Positions 31,352 through 44,800 of a stretch of DNA of 64,000 nt are shown piece by piece. Made by a program: the position numbers and the translations under genes. Each line of letters starts with the position of its first letter. Position 1 is the stretch's first letter. The notes under the pieces were generated by a model that was not told the DNA's origin, ran no database searches, and was given only the letters and a program-made list of their open reading frames with translations. Source of the DNA: Apostichopus japonicus (lineage: Eukaryota; Echinodermata; Holothuroidea; Aspidochirotida; Stichopodidae); the NCBI RefSeq assembly GCF_037975245.1, contig NC_092565.1, positions 8,240,999-8,304,998 of the forward strand, given 5' to 3'.

Positions 31352-34300
31352 ATGGTTAAGGGGAGATTTTCTTTACCCGATAGGTAAGTTTGTGCAGGTA
31401 ATTGTTAGAATATTTTCAAGTTGTAACGAAATATGTTTCCTTGTTTGTGATGTGTACTTGTCCAAGTCTAAAATAAGACGTCTTGCCTATCCTAACTAGG
31501 CCTGGTGACTGTAGATACTTTGTACGTATGGTGGTGATTATTGTAGTTTGTAGCTGAAAATGAATGAGTGGAAAGGACTTTAGTTATGATTCAAGAATTG
31601 ATGAGTGCTTTGAATTCAAAAGTGTAATGTTATTTTATCATTTTGTTTTCTGCACAGGTGGAGAAACTATGATGCAGTTGGGGATGTCATTCCAGGTACT
31701 AGGTTTATAGCCTTTAAAGTACCTTTGATGGTAAGTAATTTAGTCTGCTTGGGAAAGGTGCTGTCATTTTACTGTAAAATATGTAGGAGCGTTTTCCCAT
31801 TTTCATTCCTCATGGAACAGTTTGTGTGCAAAAACAGAGGTGTTGAATCAAAACAAATTTGGGTCAATCCATGCCAAATCAACAGAGGACTCCACGCTAC
31901 TGTCACACAATATTTAATAAGCCATTATTGATATGATGTGTTCCCAGATAATTCAAAGGGAGAAAATATAATTAAGTGAAGTTGAACTATATAGTAACAG
32001 TAATTCATAACAATCTCTTCTACAAGAAGTAAAACTACTCTTCTCAGTGTGTGGCAAAACGGTATTTAAACGATTCCCTTCAAAATGTTCAGTTTCCTTA
32101 CCTGTATATTGCAATTAACAACTTGAACTTAGGGTTGTAACTCTAATAATAAACAGCTCAGGACAGGACAAGAAATACTGTCAGGAAATAATTCTGTGTA
32201 GCAGCTTTGAAGGTTCTGAAACTTACCTTATAAAATGCTATGGTTCCTATGTACATACTATGTGTAAAAACAAAACTGCTATATGCATCTTTAGACTTGT
32301 ATAGCAAATTGCCCATTTTGCATAACATTTGCAATGCAATGCCAGATAAATTAATCCCTGACTGTGGTATGAAAACTGTAATTGTTGTTTATTCCTACTC
32401 CATTGTTTGAATCATCTGCCAGTAGATCTAGTGCAATGTTTTAAATGCAAGTATTTTTGTTTAACACATTTTATAATATTGCCATCAATTTTCAATCCTT
32501 GTTATTTTCAGCTTCAATATTTTCATAGAAAGGGTTTAGAAAGGTAAAGTAAGATTCTACATTTAATATTTTATTAGTTTTAATTCCATTATCTGTATAA
32601 GATGATATCAAGTGCTATATTTGGGTTTTATACATTTTTACAATCCTGTTTTGTCACATTTATCTTTTAACTCCAATAACAGGAAAGCATGCTCATCCTA
32701 ACATTTGGTTGAGAAAATAGCATTTGAGATTCTTTCCCATAAATTCAGAGTATAAAAACATGATTGTGTAGGCAAAGATTCACTTTACTTCCTTATTGTA
32801 GACCTCTGCTAGATTGCATACCCACTACTGCCACTTGAGCACTGTGCAGATGCCTATGTGCTAAATCTACTTTACTTCTCTATTTACATTGGTACATATT
32901 ATATTGTCTGGTAACAGGTTCTTACAGTAAAAAATCTTAACTTGTGAAAAACACATTTTATTGTAGGTTAAATTTCAGTCTATGTTTATAATTTCTTTTG
33001 TACAGAGCAAAATTCACAACCTCTGATCTACATGAAAAGTTAGGAGACAAATTGCGTTTGGTCGTTGATCTATCTTGTAAAAAAGTTGGAATGTATTACA
33101 ATCCAGAGGTATGTATGTTTGTACTTAACCTTTAACAGTATTTCAGTATAAGTGTTAAATTATGTTTTGTTAGGTATCAACTCCCCATGGTAGTTATTGC
33201 AATTAGTCTTTAATTGCAGTGGTCGCTATAATTTCCCATCAACGTTATTGCAGTTAGCATTAAATTAATGACATGCATGGAAATTTTAAGTGTGCATGCA
33301 TGACTTCTAAGGTTAATAGAGTCAAACTGCTATGTTTTGATTTCAGTCACTTTGGTAGAATAATGTATACATTCAGACCTGTAGTTCAGCCTGACAAAAC
33401 ATTGTTTCTGTTGTTATATTACCTCCATGCGTAACTTAAATATATATCAGTCACATACTGTGTTTTTAAGATGCTCCATTATATTAGATACTTGCTTGTA
33501 CATGTTATAGGACTTGGAGAAAAATGGAATACTCTATGAGAAACTGCCAGTTGAAGGAAAGAAGGTGCCGAGTGAGCACATAATCAAAAGGTAAGTAAGA
33601 GGTGTAAATGGTTACACTAATGAGAGAGTGGTTTATTATCATGTTTACTGTTGCTGTGGCCGAGTGGATAAAGGCTGTGGCATTTGAAGCAATGAGGCTT
33701 AGCAATCGGGTCGGGTAATGGTAAGGTGGGTTTGTCATCCAAGAGCAATCTAAGGTTTCCCATCTGAAATGACTTTCTAAATTGAAAAAGAATTCAAAAT
33801 TTGAGTTAATATGTTAAATTGGTGGTTAAACCGAATTTGAACTTAGATGCTTAGGGTGGTTCAGTCAATTGAGGTGTTGAGTTAGGTCATACACAGTATA
33901 ATATCAGGTTTAACATGTTAGTAATGTTGTGTTGATGATCTGAGAGTATATGTGGGTTATCTTGCTTGTTTTAAATACTATGTTATGCTTAATGGGTTAC
34001 CTCGCAGTTTGGTCGTTTCAGCGAGATGTGGTCAAGTTGTTAGGCGTAGGTGAGTAAAAGCGTTTGCAGGGCATGCAGGTTATAATTGGTAATGGTGTTA
34101 GGGAGCAGTAGTCTCCCCACTGAATAGAGGAAGACTTCCACTAGTAACGGATAGGGATTTACTTTGGGAGGGGAGGTGGTCTCATGAGAAGGGAGGACAT
34201 TGGCCGGAGGGTTAGGGCACACAGTGTGAAAGGGTTACCAGTTCATTCAAGACACGGTACAACAAGAGTGCTGAGGCTGTTAGGAGACAGATAAGTCACT

Positions 34301-37300
34301 CATAAATGTCCAAACCCGGCAAGTGTTTGAAATGTTACAGTTTCATACAAAAATGAGACAAACATACAAGAGAGTGTCTATGTAGTCATTAGTCATTAAC
34401 TTAACAGTTTATCATTAAAGTAAACTTGCTTTTTTTGTGCAGATTTAAACGTATCGTGACAGAATTTGAGAAGAGGCAACCGGGAGGTGAGTCAATGACA
34501 ACGAGGAACAGTAATGTGTCCTTTGGATCCCATCTGTACCTGAGTTATTCCACTGCATTTGATTCCTTACCAGAGGGCAAAAGGAATCTATGCGATGGTG
34601 ATGGCGTGTGTGTGTATGTGAGAGGCCTTGGCTTGTAAACATGATAACTCAAAAACTGAATAGTGGGTGAACTTGATATTTGGTATGTGGATGTACCTTA
34701 TAGAGCAGAAGGATCCTATTGTTCAAAGGTCATTTGAGTCTAAGAGGGGTCAAAGTCTGAAAACCTTGTAAACACCATAACTCAAAAATTGTAGAGTGAA
34801 TGAACTGTATATTTGGTATGTGGATACACTATATTGATTTGAAGGATCTCAATGTTCTCTGTGAAGGTTGAAGGTCATTTGAGGTCAACAGAGGTCAAAG
34901 TCTGAGAACCTTAGTTCGCAAACTCAAAGTTTGTTTTCAACAAGAAGTCAAAACAATGAACAACACATAAAAGCCTGCATCTCCCAGGGATTATGTTTGA
35001 TTTAAATCATATTTTGAACATAGTCAAACCCACCTATGGTACTTAAAAAGATGAAAACATTACCTTTTTCTGCAACAATACAATGATTTCACAATTTAAC
35101 TTGGTAAAACAAAATAATATACTTAATTTGCTCATTTAGCTGACTGCTGAACAAAGCTTCACTTCAATGCTAATTTGATGCAATTAGTTCATACACTATT
35201 ACTATTGCACTAAATTGTTTGTACTTAAAGCCATTTTCCTAGAAATGATGCAAATGACAAAGACTTTGGCTGATATTGGCCTTATTCATTGTAATGTTCA
35301 TCTTGAAGATAATTCCAATGGTCCAATTAAGCTATGCAGGATATTGTTCAAGAAATTACAGAACCTTCAAAGTTCAGGTGGATTTTCAGGTGGATTATAT
35401 TTTAATTTAAACTTTCAGGTGGATATTATGTTTCTCATGCTGCCAGACCACACAATCGCCTTGTTACCATTCATGCACACAATCATAATTGACAAACAGT
35501 AGGTTTCTTTATAGGGTATAAACTGTACTGATTGGGGTACTTATTATTTTTCAAAGGTTCCATCCAAAACAAGCGGGTGTGGCCCTTTATCTAAACTTAC
35601 AACGAAACATATTTATTTATGATATTTAAGAATATGAGCATTGTCTTTTTGGAAAGAAAGTAGTGATTGATCAATCTGGTTACCCCTCTTTCTTCTCCTG
35701 GGTAGTAAGCCCTTAAAAAGTTACTGTAAGATTCAGCATGCTATTGTAGCTTTCCCCAAAATCAAGTTAGTGATTTATCTTGAGAATGCTTTAATTTTTA
35801 CATTTTGTTTCAGATTATTACATTGGAGTACACTGTACTCATGGTGTGAACAGAACTGGCTATGTTATATGTAGGTAAGGTTATGAGAAGCCCTTAATGT
35901 AACACGCTGTGAATGTTTGTTGTTGCTTTCCTGGATGTCATTTCAGATAGTAAGGTGAATGTTTGTATGTCTTCAGTCTTCATGTCATGGAAGTCATGTT
36001 GAATATGGCGTACTCGTTTTGTTATGTTTTGTTCTTCTTTTATTGGTTGGAGTAAGAAGTGTATGTTTTACATTTATTTGAAAAGTCTATTTTGCAAAAA
36101 GGGGAAGCACCAATACATTGCATAACTCTATAAAAGTTAATACCTGGGCAGATGGGGTAACATATAAATAATTATATACACGTACATATTTCTGCATAAA
36201 GACTTCTTTCCTTGGACTATATTGTGATTACAATGCTTATCTTAATTTAGTCTAACTGAATAGTTGCAACAATTCATCTCCAAGAATAAATATGCAAAAT
36301 TGGGATAGCTTTAAATGTATTGAAATTAAACAATTAAAAGTTGTCTGTGATGACATTTAAGTATTAAAGAAGCTAATTATTATGAGTTAGTACTAATCAT
36401 TTTGTACAATGAGCTACTGACCACTGACACAGTTTCCTTCACTCTTTTCAAGAATCGCTTGATTTTGTTTCCATGGTGACAGGTACATGATTGAACAATT
36501 GAGTAAAACCACTGATGAAGCCTTGAGAGGTCAGTTCTATCTACATCAGCATTCTCCATGCATTATTAATTTCTTTTGTTTTTTATATTCTCCCATAGTA
36601 GGTCAGGTTATTTTAATAATTAATTTTAACCGACCCTAGAAGATTATCATACAAAGTAAAGTGTTTGAAGACCATATACCATGATGATGTCACAAACCAG
36701 CAGCTGGTATCCACTTCCTTGAGTGATGATAAATAGATAACATTCAATTGACCATATCTCGGGTTTGAGACAAACTATTGAGATATTAGTTTTCAACTAA
36801 CAGTGTGCAATATAGTTCTCTAAGATTACTGGTAAATTTTTTGCAGCCAAACTATCCCATTAGTTGAAGACTTTGTTTAACCTCCTTGTCAGATTGGCTA
36901 GTTTAACCGCTCTGAGAATCTTAATTCTGAAACTTGTATGTACTTCGTACTTGGAATGTGGATTCATATTATGTAAGTGCAACATATAAGAATCTTGTAA
37001 GCACATGGGTACTCTTATGAAAGGATTACGTATGAATCTTTCAGTTTTGTATCTTCAACAGCATTTAAAGCTGGTAGAGGATATCCACTGGAAAGAGAAA
37101 ATTACATTGAAGCATTGCATAAATTTGAAAAGTAAGTTCAACCTTTTGTTTTTCAGCTTTGAAGTCTTGCATGCTTTTACAGACATACATCTTTTTCCCT
37201 TGACGTTATAAATATTGCCAGAAGAAGTCGTAAGTAATTCAACAATTTTTGGGAAATTACAAGTGAATTTAACGGGGAACAGAGTTAATACAACAGTATT

Positions 37301-37626
37301 TGCCTCGAACATTAATTAAAGCACAGTGCATGCATCTGATCAGGCTGTTTAAGCCAAATATTTTTTTTTCTGTGATAGCTTTTTGAAATTTCCACTGTCA
37401 GTTTCTGTTCATTGTTTCCCTACACGATAAGATTTGTAAACATAATAGTAGGATTTTAGAAGGTAGATGACGGCAATCAAATCAAGTTTGGAAGTCTTTC
37501 ACAAACATAGTTGCTTACCAGATTGTAGAGATATGTGCATCATCTGATATTCTCATATTTTTCACCTGTAGAGAGAATTTAGGGGATGACGCTCCAACTT
37601 CAAGGCCTGGGAAGTGCCATTTCTAG
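31352..37626 (+). CDS. DUSP11: DUSP11 copy B, catalytic domain intact, tail replaced by TE-derived stop
   Basis: Tandem paralogue of copy A with the same ten-exon layout: 31352-31383, 31658-31730, 32512-32543, 33006-33108, 33511-33590, 34443-34486, 35814-35874, 36483-36529, 37062-37131, 37572-37626. The first nine exons match copy A in length and phase. Total 597 nt = 198 codons plus stop. The catalytic loop HCTHGVNRTG is identical. About 13 residue differences scatter over the catalytic region (WTDY to WRNY, GIRY to GILY, ESGRGH to KAGRGY). Exon 10 starts ENLGDDAPTSRP like copy A, then runs into hAT-MITE sequence (37605 on), adding GKCHF and TAG (37624-37626). Copy A's ~120-residue His/Tyr-rich tail is lost. 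Sites and frame are preserved, so it is probably expressed; this is not a dead pseudogene by sequence. Confidence 0.88.
33650..33715 (+). mobile_element. SINE remnant in DUSP11-B intron 5, B box deleted
   Basis: Same insertion point as 23462-23555. A box TGGCCGAGTGG intact at 33657-33667. The sequence jumps from 'agcaatcgg' to 'gtcgggtaatg', removing the B box. Confidence 0.8.
34640..34930 (+). repeat. 'aggtca' interspersed repeat in DUSP11-B intron 6
   Basis: Two units orthologous to 24440-24720. Contains AGGTCA at 34872, 34882 and 34892, each spaced by 4 bp. Confidence 0.7.
36630..36920. other. ~290-bp segment in intron 8 of copy B absent from copy A
   Basis: Copy A runs directly from 'gttatattttaaacc' to 'attctgaaacttgtatg', whereas copy B has about 290 bp between. 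The segment begins 'ttttaaccgaccc' and ends 'gtttaaccgctctgag'. Insertion in B or deletion in A; no clear terminal repeat. Confidence 0.5.
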
Positions 37627-37729
37627 CAATCTGGGAGTCATTTTTGGCCAAAATTTTCTTTTATGCTTTGCGCCGACGCATGGTGCCGCTACGCTTATAT
37701 ATAGTTTGCCTACAAGCTTCGCCCCTGCC

Positions 37730-37735
<6 letters not shown>
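37605..37735. mobile_element. hAT-MITE (family 2) fragment exonised in DUSP11-B
   Basis: 'ggcctgggaagtgccatttc' and 'agcaatctggg' match 51198-51235 and (reverse) 10730-10750, and 'gccgctacgctta' matches the interior of the same family. No intact TIRs or TSD, so it is a fragment. Its first 20 bp provide the last five codons and stop of copy B. Confidence 0.85.
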
Positions 37736-37773
<38 letters not shown>

Positions 37774-37812
37774 CTTGCATATATATATATATATATATAT
37801 ATAAATATATAA
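37730..37812. repeat. (TA)n microsatellite behind the MITE fragment
   Basis: TA runs with one 'cacttgca' break. After it, 'gaaaacgtaatgagttggaaaat' also occurs at 14676-14700, so this edge belongs to a repeated TA-associated element. Confidence 0.85.
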
Positions 37813-37964
37813 TTGAAAACGTAATGAGTTGGAAAATGTTTCCCTTGATCCCAGCAAGTTGTACCTTGACACTGTCAGAAGCACATTTAAAAGGCAAAAC
37901 CATAAACTGATAAGAAAATGAACAGGTACCAATATTACATCTGTATCTGTAGAAATCTGACATA

Positions 37965-38895
37965 AAAAGTGTTTGGAGTTTTTGTTTTGTGTTAACTCCT
38001 TAGGTCATGATACCAAGAGCAAAGAAAAATTGATCAAACAAGAATGGGGGGGGGAATATAAATTAGAAACAATGAGAATGGATCCCATGGTAACAAGAAG
38101 GAAAACACTGTGTTTCCTTTCCCCAAAGAAGCCGTTAATTAAGCTTTTCTTTGCCTATCTTTTGATTTGAAAATGGGGAGGTTCACGAGTTTACTTTTTT
38201 TTTCCTGCTTCAACTAAATTATGACAGTCTATGTATGACAAGAGGCCAGAAGCATTTTTGTTGAATTGTCAGTGCCATAGCTTTCAGTGATTTCACTGTT
38301 GTTGATAATGAACATCTACACAGTAACACTAGTAACTGGTGTCAAACTACAAGTTCAATTGTCATCATGTAATGAGTTATTCTACCTTTTAGCAAAGGTG
38401 GAGGAGAGTAGATATGAAAAATGATCAAATGTATGACCTGCACCATTGTGCTGGATTGAAGGGTCAAACCTTCATCATACATGTGCACAAAACGGTGATA
38501 TTGCTGTGTTGTAATGAAATGTTGTGAAAAGTTGCTATGTAGGAGTCAAAGAAAAATTATATTTTAAGAGTGATTGCTCTGGATTGTAAACTATAAACTA
38601 TGAAGCAACAGTTAACAAGTAGCATTACAATGAGTGTGTTTGCTAAAGTTTGAGGAGTATATGTTGGTCACTCAGCCTCTCTAGTCTAGTATGGAACTAA
38701 AAAATTGTACATTCTGGAAGGGGGATGTTCATCCCAACCTTGGTATGTTGAAAGATGATGACTTTTCCTATAATATCTTGAGGATATCATTTCAGCTGTG
38801 ATGCTTATTTAAACTGAGTTGGATGTGGTCACAGTTTCAGATATGTTGCTAAATAATTCTTGTCACAATGATTTGTTGTTGTTTTGGTTTTGCAG
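37965..38895. other. Spacer between DUSP11-B and the first TIA1-like exon
   Basis: No RRM1 or first-half RRM2 exon found on the + strand. The 65-codon frame at 37973-38170 has no motif. Confidence 0.45.
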
Positions 38896-41800
38896 GGATG
38901 CTTGTGTTGTGAAGGACAGGAACACTGGACACTCCAAAGGATATGGATTTGTTGAGTTTGCCAGAGAATCAGTAAGTTATTGTACAGAGCCATTTAGTTT
39001 TATAAGCACTTTCAGTTTGGCTCAAATTATCACGTTCAATTTGACACTTTTACTTATTCTTTGAAACTTCAAAAACCTGAAAGATTCAATTTTAAAAAAA
39101 AGTTAAAAGAAAAGTGATAGCATTAAAATTCCCGAGATACTGAAGGCTGAAAACCTTGCAAACCTTTCAGTGCACAAAGGTAAGATGTGAGGAGGAATCT
39201 GTTGACTGTTTGGTTTATTCTTTGTCAGAGGAAACTGAAATCTATGTAATGGTAGGAGATGTTATGTAGAGGTCATGTGAGGTCATGTGAGTTCAAAGAC
39301 TGACAACCTTGTAAACTCAATCACTTTAAGAGCAATTTTGGATAATTGTGGATCCATCTTTGTGATTCAAGAACTGTATGGTTTTCTGTAGAGGTATCTT
39401 GATGTTACCAGAAGACGATGTTTAAAAATCTTGTAAACTTGATAACTTAAACAGCACTGTTTGGATGAATTTCATGCTTGGAATATAGATACACCTTAGT
39501 AAGCACCTGAACACCATTTTGTTCGTAGAGATCAAAGGTCACAAGATGTCACAGTCTGAAAATGTGTAAACTTGATAACTTCAAAAGGCAATACTTGAAT
39601 GAGGTTGATACTCAGCATGTTGATTAACCTTAGTGACTAACAAGTCCTATTGTTTTGTAGAGCTCAAATGTCATTTTGGGGTCAAAGTTTGAAAATCTAG
39701 TAAACTCAGTAACTTCAAAATTAATGCTTTGATGTAATGCATATCAGCATGGGGATCCATAATTATTCCGTACAAGAACCTGTTTTTGTTTTTTTAGAGG
39801 ACCAAGGTCAGTTGAGGTCAGTTACTTAAAAAACAAAGCTTGTATATAATTCATCTGGCTTTGTGGATTCTGCTTAATGAGTAAAAGAACCCTGTTGTTT
39901 GCTGTAGAGGTCAAAGATCACTTGAGAAAATCTGATGGCAAAGTCTAGAAATGTTGTAAATATGATAACTCTAAAAGTAAGTCTTGGGTATGATGTATAT
40001 CGGGTATGTGGATCCACTTTGTTGAATGCAGGAATCCTATAGTTGAGTTTGGAAGTCAAAGGTCATGCAATGTCTAGAGGGCTCTGTAAACTTGATGACT
40101 TGGTCAATTTATTAGGAAAGCTTCTAAAGCTAAGCTTTATACTTAGTAGGTGGATTCACCTTATTGTTTTTTAGACTCTTGCTGGTTTAAGTCTATGAGG
40201 AGGGTAGTTGCAAAAGGTAAGTTTCACTACACAACATGCTTGATATGTGGGTCTACCTCATTGTTTGTTGTGGCCAAAGGTAATTTGAAGTTGACAGAGG
40301 TTGAAGTTTGAAGCCTTGTAAAAGTTTTACTTGGAAAGGTGAACCTTGATTGAATATCTCTTTTTTACATATTAGGTACAACAGCCTTGGTGATTACAGT
40401 TTACTTTGAATGTTCTTATGTATATGAGGCAAGGATTCACTAAGTCTACTGACTTTCTTGCTTCTCAAGGGAATTATTGGCCTTGAAGTCTGAGCATCTT
40501 TGACATCCTTTAAGAGGTACCTTAAGAGCACTTGACTTGAAACCAATAATAAATGAGGACACATATATGACTTGTAAATGTTAATTGTAACTTACATATT
40601 ATCTTAGCTAAAAGTCAAACATCTCATAACTGTAAGATAAGGCAAACCCTAAAAAAGCATTCAACAGTAATTCAGACGTAAGTGAAATTGGCATATTAGC
40701 TCATTGGCGGAGGTCAAACTTGTTAATTGTGGTCTTGAAAATCTCAAAGTTTTGAGGCTTGACTTCCTCATCTGAATACCTGAAAGTGGTTCCCTGCTTG
40801 ATGCTATAATGGCTGTCAGGAGGGTTTGGAACCCAAGCCTCTTTGCTTGCACACTTGGTTGTCCAATTTGCGGGATATCAACAGCATATAAGCAAACATG
40901 TATGCAGGAAGTTCAGCAAGGTTTTCCAAGCTCGATCACAAGTAAGTTCTACAAAGAAGAGGAGTTAATGCTGAGGAAGGAACATCATGATTTTATGAAC
41001 TAAGGAGCAGTGACACAACATATTTGTCTGAATTAATGTGCATTTTAGGAACATATACCACGGGTCAGTTTATCAAGTGATCAATATTTGTTATGAACCT
41101 ACTTATAATACATCTTAACATTCTAAATCCTTTGCGTTGCCTTTCGCAGGATGCTGAAAATGCTATGAAGCAGATGAGTGGTGCAGTTCGGGGTGGAAAA
41201 CCTATTCGTACTAACTGGGCTTCTCGCAAGCTAAACCAGTCTAAGGGAGAAGGTGAGCAGACTGTCGTCGTTAAATTGTCACAGATGCATCATTTAATCT
41301 TAACATTAGACACTAGAATGAATAGTTCTGGGCTGTATGAGAGTCCACAGCCCAGTGTTAGGCAGAAGTAAGCCTGGTCTGTCAATGCAACTGTTACTCT
41401 CCCAACCCAATGGTTCTAAGCAAACTGGATAATATCACAACTCCTCTTTCCTTGAATATTGGTAGTGGTTCAAGGGTAAAGGGCTGGCCTACAATTGCTC
41501 TCACCAAATTGCCATCGGCATTAGCCAACAGTATACTGTTCCAAGGCTATTGTTGCAAACATTTCTCATGGGAGTAAATTATGTGTTCACCAGTTGGACG
41601 GAATATACTGTGACAATGAAAGAAATTTCTGAAATACACGATGGCATTCAACAATTAAAAGGTTTTGATAAATGTGTACATAATGTCCACACACTTTAAC
41701 TGGACTTTCTGTTATGGTATTGGAGTACTTACATTACAACAAAGTTACGGTGAAAAAACATAAAAAAAGTTTCTTCTTAATTTGAAATACAAAGTTACTC

Positions 41801-44800
41801 TCAAATTTATCACGCACAGCTGCATATGTACAAGCAATACAAAATAATTCCTTACCAAATTTTGTCACATTGGCAAATTAGTTTGTGAATATTAAGAAAA
41901 TCAGTTTTGGCATTAAACCAGTTTCTGAATTCAGTACTGTCAAGTTCTCATTTCAGCCCAACTGAACGGCCTTAGTCAACTATTATTTTGACATTGAAGA
42001 TGTGTGCTGACTGTTAGAAACATGAATTCGTTCAGTTATGTGTTATTATTGGTTTTATATCATTTTTGTCCACAGCTAAAGAATATAAAAGTGTGTTTGA
42101 CAAGACCAGTGAAGCAAACACCACAGTTTACATCGGCAATACCCCAGACAGTTTCAGTGGTAATTCTTTCTGCTTTTTTTAATCCAAACCTTATGAGAAG
42201 ATCTTACTAGACGATTCTTGAAAGTTGTCTTTTAAGTATTATAAAGTCTCAAAAAGTGGAGCCCAGTGAAGTGTAAAAGTCCAGTGTTCCACCACATTTT
42301 TTGATGTTTTAAATTCAGAAGAAACTGTCTTCTTGTAAATGATGGTCAAAGCTTATTAGCCTCATTATGCATTTTGTTATGAACACAAATAAGCGGATCC
42401 ATAACTCTATAATCGCTTTTGGTACTTTTTGTAGAATACAGAATCACAAAGTCATGATGATGTACTATTTTGGCAAAACCTTTGGACGTTTTGGCAGAGA
42501 TTGAGCTACTTAAAAATTCACATCAAAACATTGATGTCCCATCAAACATTTATTGGATTTGTGCACAAGCAGATGTTTGGACCTCCATACATTAAACACC
42601 TAGTGCAAACCCATTTGGCAATTTTGCAACAGTGCAGAACAATTTTGGCTTGACTCTAATAGTATATTCGGTAGTGTTTGTACAGGGTATCCGAGTACCC
42701 GCCCGACGTGATACTACCAGGTTCCTAATTTATTACCCCGAATCCTACGCAAAGTGTGATTTTTTTTTTTCAATTTGGAAAGCGATGGTTAGGCAAGATT
42801 TTCCCATTGACTTAGTGTGGTGTTAGGCTACCATGTGGTCAAAGATAACAGCAATAACGAAAATATTCCATGGATATTTTATAACTGCGTCTCAATTTCA
42901 GCTAATGAACAGATGGTTAGGCTAAGTTACGTCATTGAATTAGTGTGGTGTAAGGCAACCATGTGGTCGAAGATAACAGCATTAAAGAAAGTTCCATGGA
43001 TATCTTATAACTGCGTCACAATTTCAGCGAATAAGTAGATGGTTAGGCTAGATTTCCACATTGTCTTAGTGTGTTGTTAAGCAACAATGTGGAAGAAATT
43101 GATGGAATTCTCACAATCATTAATTATTTTAATTGTTTATTTCGTAGAAAGCAAGACTGACAAGGAATTTTACCAGATATTACTTATGGATTATAGATGG
43201 GATGACTAAAACATAGTAATCGCAAGTGGCTTTTTACTAAACATTTATTCCAAATGCGATCAAATTGCGCGAATCAAGCAATCTCGCGGCTAATGCGAAC
43301 CCTGGGCCTGCATAACAGATAGTAGTTGTAAAAACTGTTTAAGAGCTACTGTAATTTTGGATATTTATATGGTGAGATCAATAGACGTGGAGAGCAAGCA
43401 TAAGCAGCGACGGCAGTGCGATGTTAGTAGTAATGTTAATTATAGGAAGTTATTAACAAGTTAATGAAAGAAACAAAAACAAATAGAAATTATTGAGGAA
43501 GGTTTTATACCTTATCTTACACATACGTAGTTGAACATGAAAACATTGTCAGTGGAGAATATAATTCATTTATTATAGCATTTAATATGTTATTTCTTGA
43601 AAATCGCGATACAGAGGGTAAACAATTATTTTCGGGTACCCAGGTATCCGACGGGCAATGGCTATCGAGTACCCGGTTCTCGATTTTTGGACCCGTGTGA
43701 ACACTAATATTTGGCAAACGAGGTACATTGTGATGATTTTATGGACCATGGAGATTGATGCATAATGAGGCTTTAACAGTTCTTTGTCCATGATTTAAAC
43801 TTGTTATCACTTTTGTGACATCATTGTGACACCAAAGAAGGACTATATTATAGAAATTGTTGTTAACCCTATTTTTCACTTCTTTGTTTCTACAGAGACT
43901 GAAGTTCGAAATATGTTTGATACTTTTGGGCAGATTTTGGAAGTTAGAGTTTATCCTGACAGAAACTATGCATTTGTCAAGTAAGTATCAGGGACCTTGA
44001 ATATTGAAAGCCTTCAACACCTTGCCAAGGCATACAACTTTATGGTAGCAGATATTTCTAACTCAACATACTTTACATCTAATTATCAGGATAAGAGGTC
44101 ATAGCTCAAACCAAAGTTTTTTTGTAAATATGTCAGTGAATTAGAAAGTGGACTACGGGCATGTAACTGAACGAGAGAATTAGTGGAGAAGTGAACTTCA
44201 AACATATTACTGTGTGAGTGAATTATTGGAGAAGTGGACTTCAGTCATATAAATATGTGACTGAATTATTGGTGTAGTGGACTTCAAACATGCAACTCAC
44301 TGTGTGAGTGAATTAGTGGTGAAGTTGACTGTAATCATAAAACTGTGTGAGTGAATTAGTGGGGGAAGTGGACTACGTACATATAACAGTATGAGTGAAC
44401 TAGGGACATATAACTGTGTGAGTGAACTAAAGACATAACTGTGTGAGTGAATTAGTGTTGAAGTTGACTTCAGTCATATAAATATGTGTGTGAATTAGTG
44501 GAAAAGTGTACTGCAAACATATAACTGTGTGAGTGAATTAGTGGGGAAGTGGACTTCAGTCATATAAATATGTGACTGAATTAGTGGGGAAGTTGACTTC
44601 AAACATAACTGTGTGAGTGAATTAGTGGGGAAGTTGATCGCAATCATAAAACTATTTGAGTTAATTAGTGGGTAAGTGGACTACGTACATGTGTGAGTGA
44701 ATTAGTGGGTAAGTGGACTACGTACATGTGTGAGTGAACTAGGGACATATAACTGTGTGAGTGGACTATAGACATATAACTGTGTGAGTGAATTAGTGGA

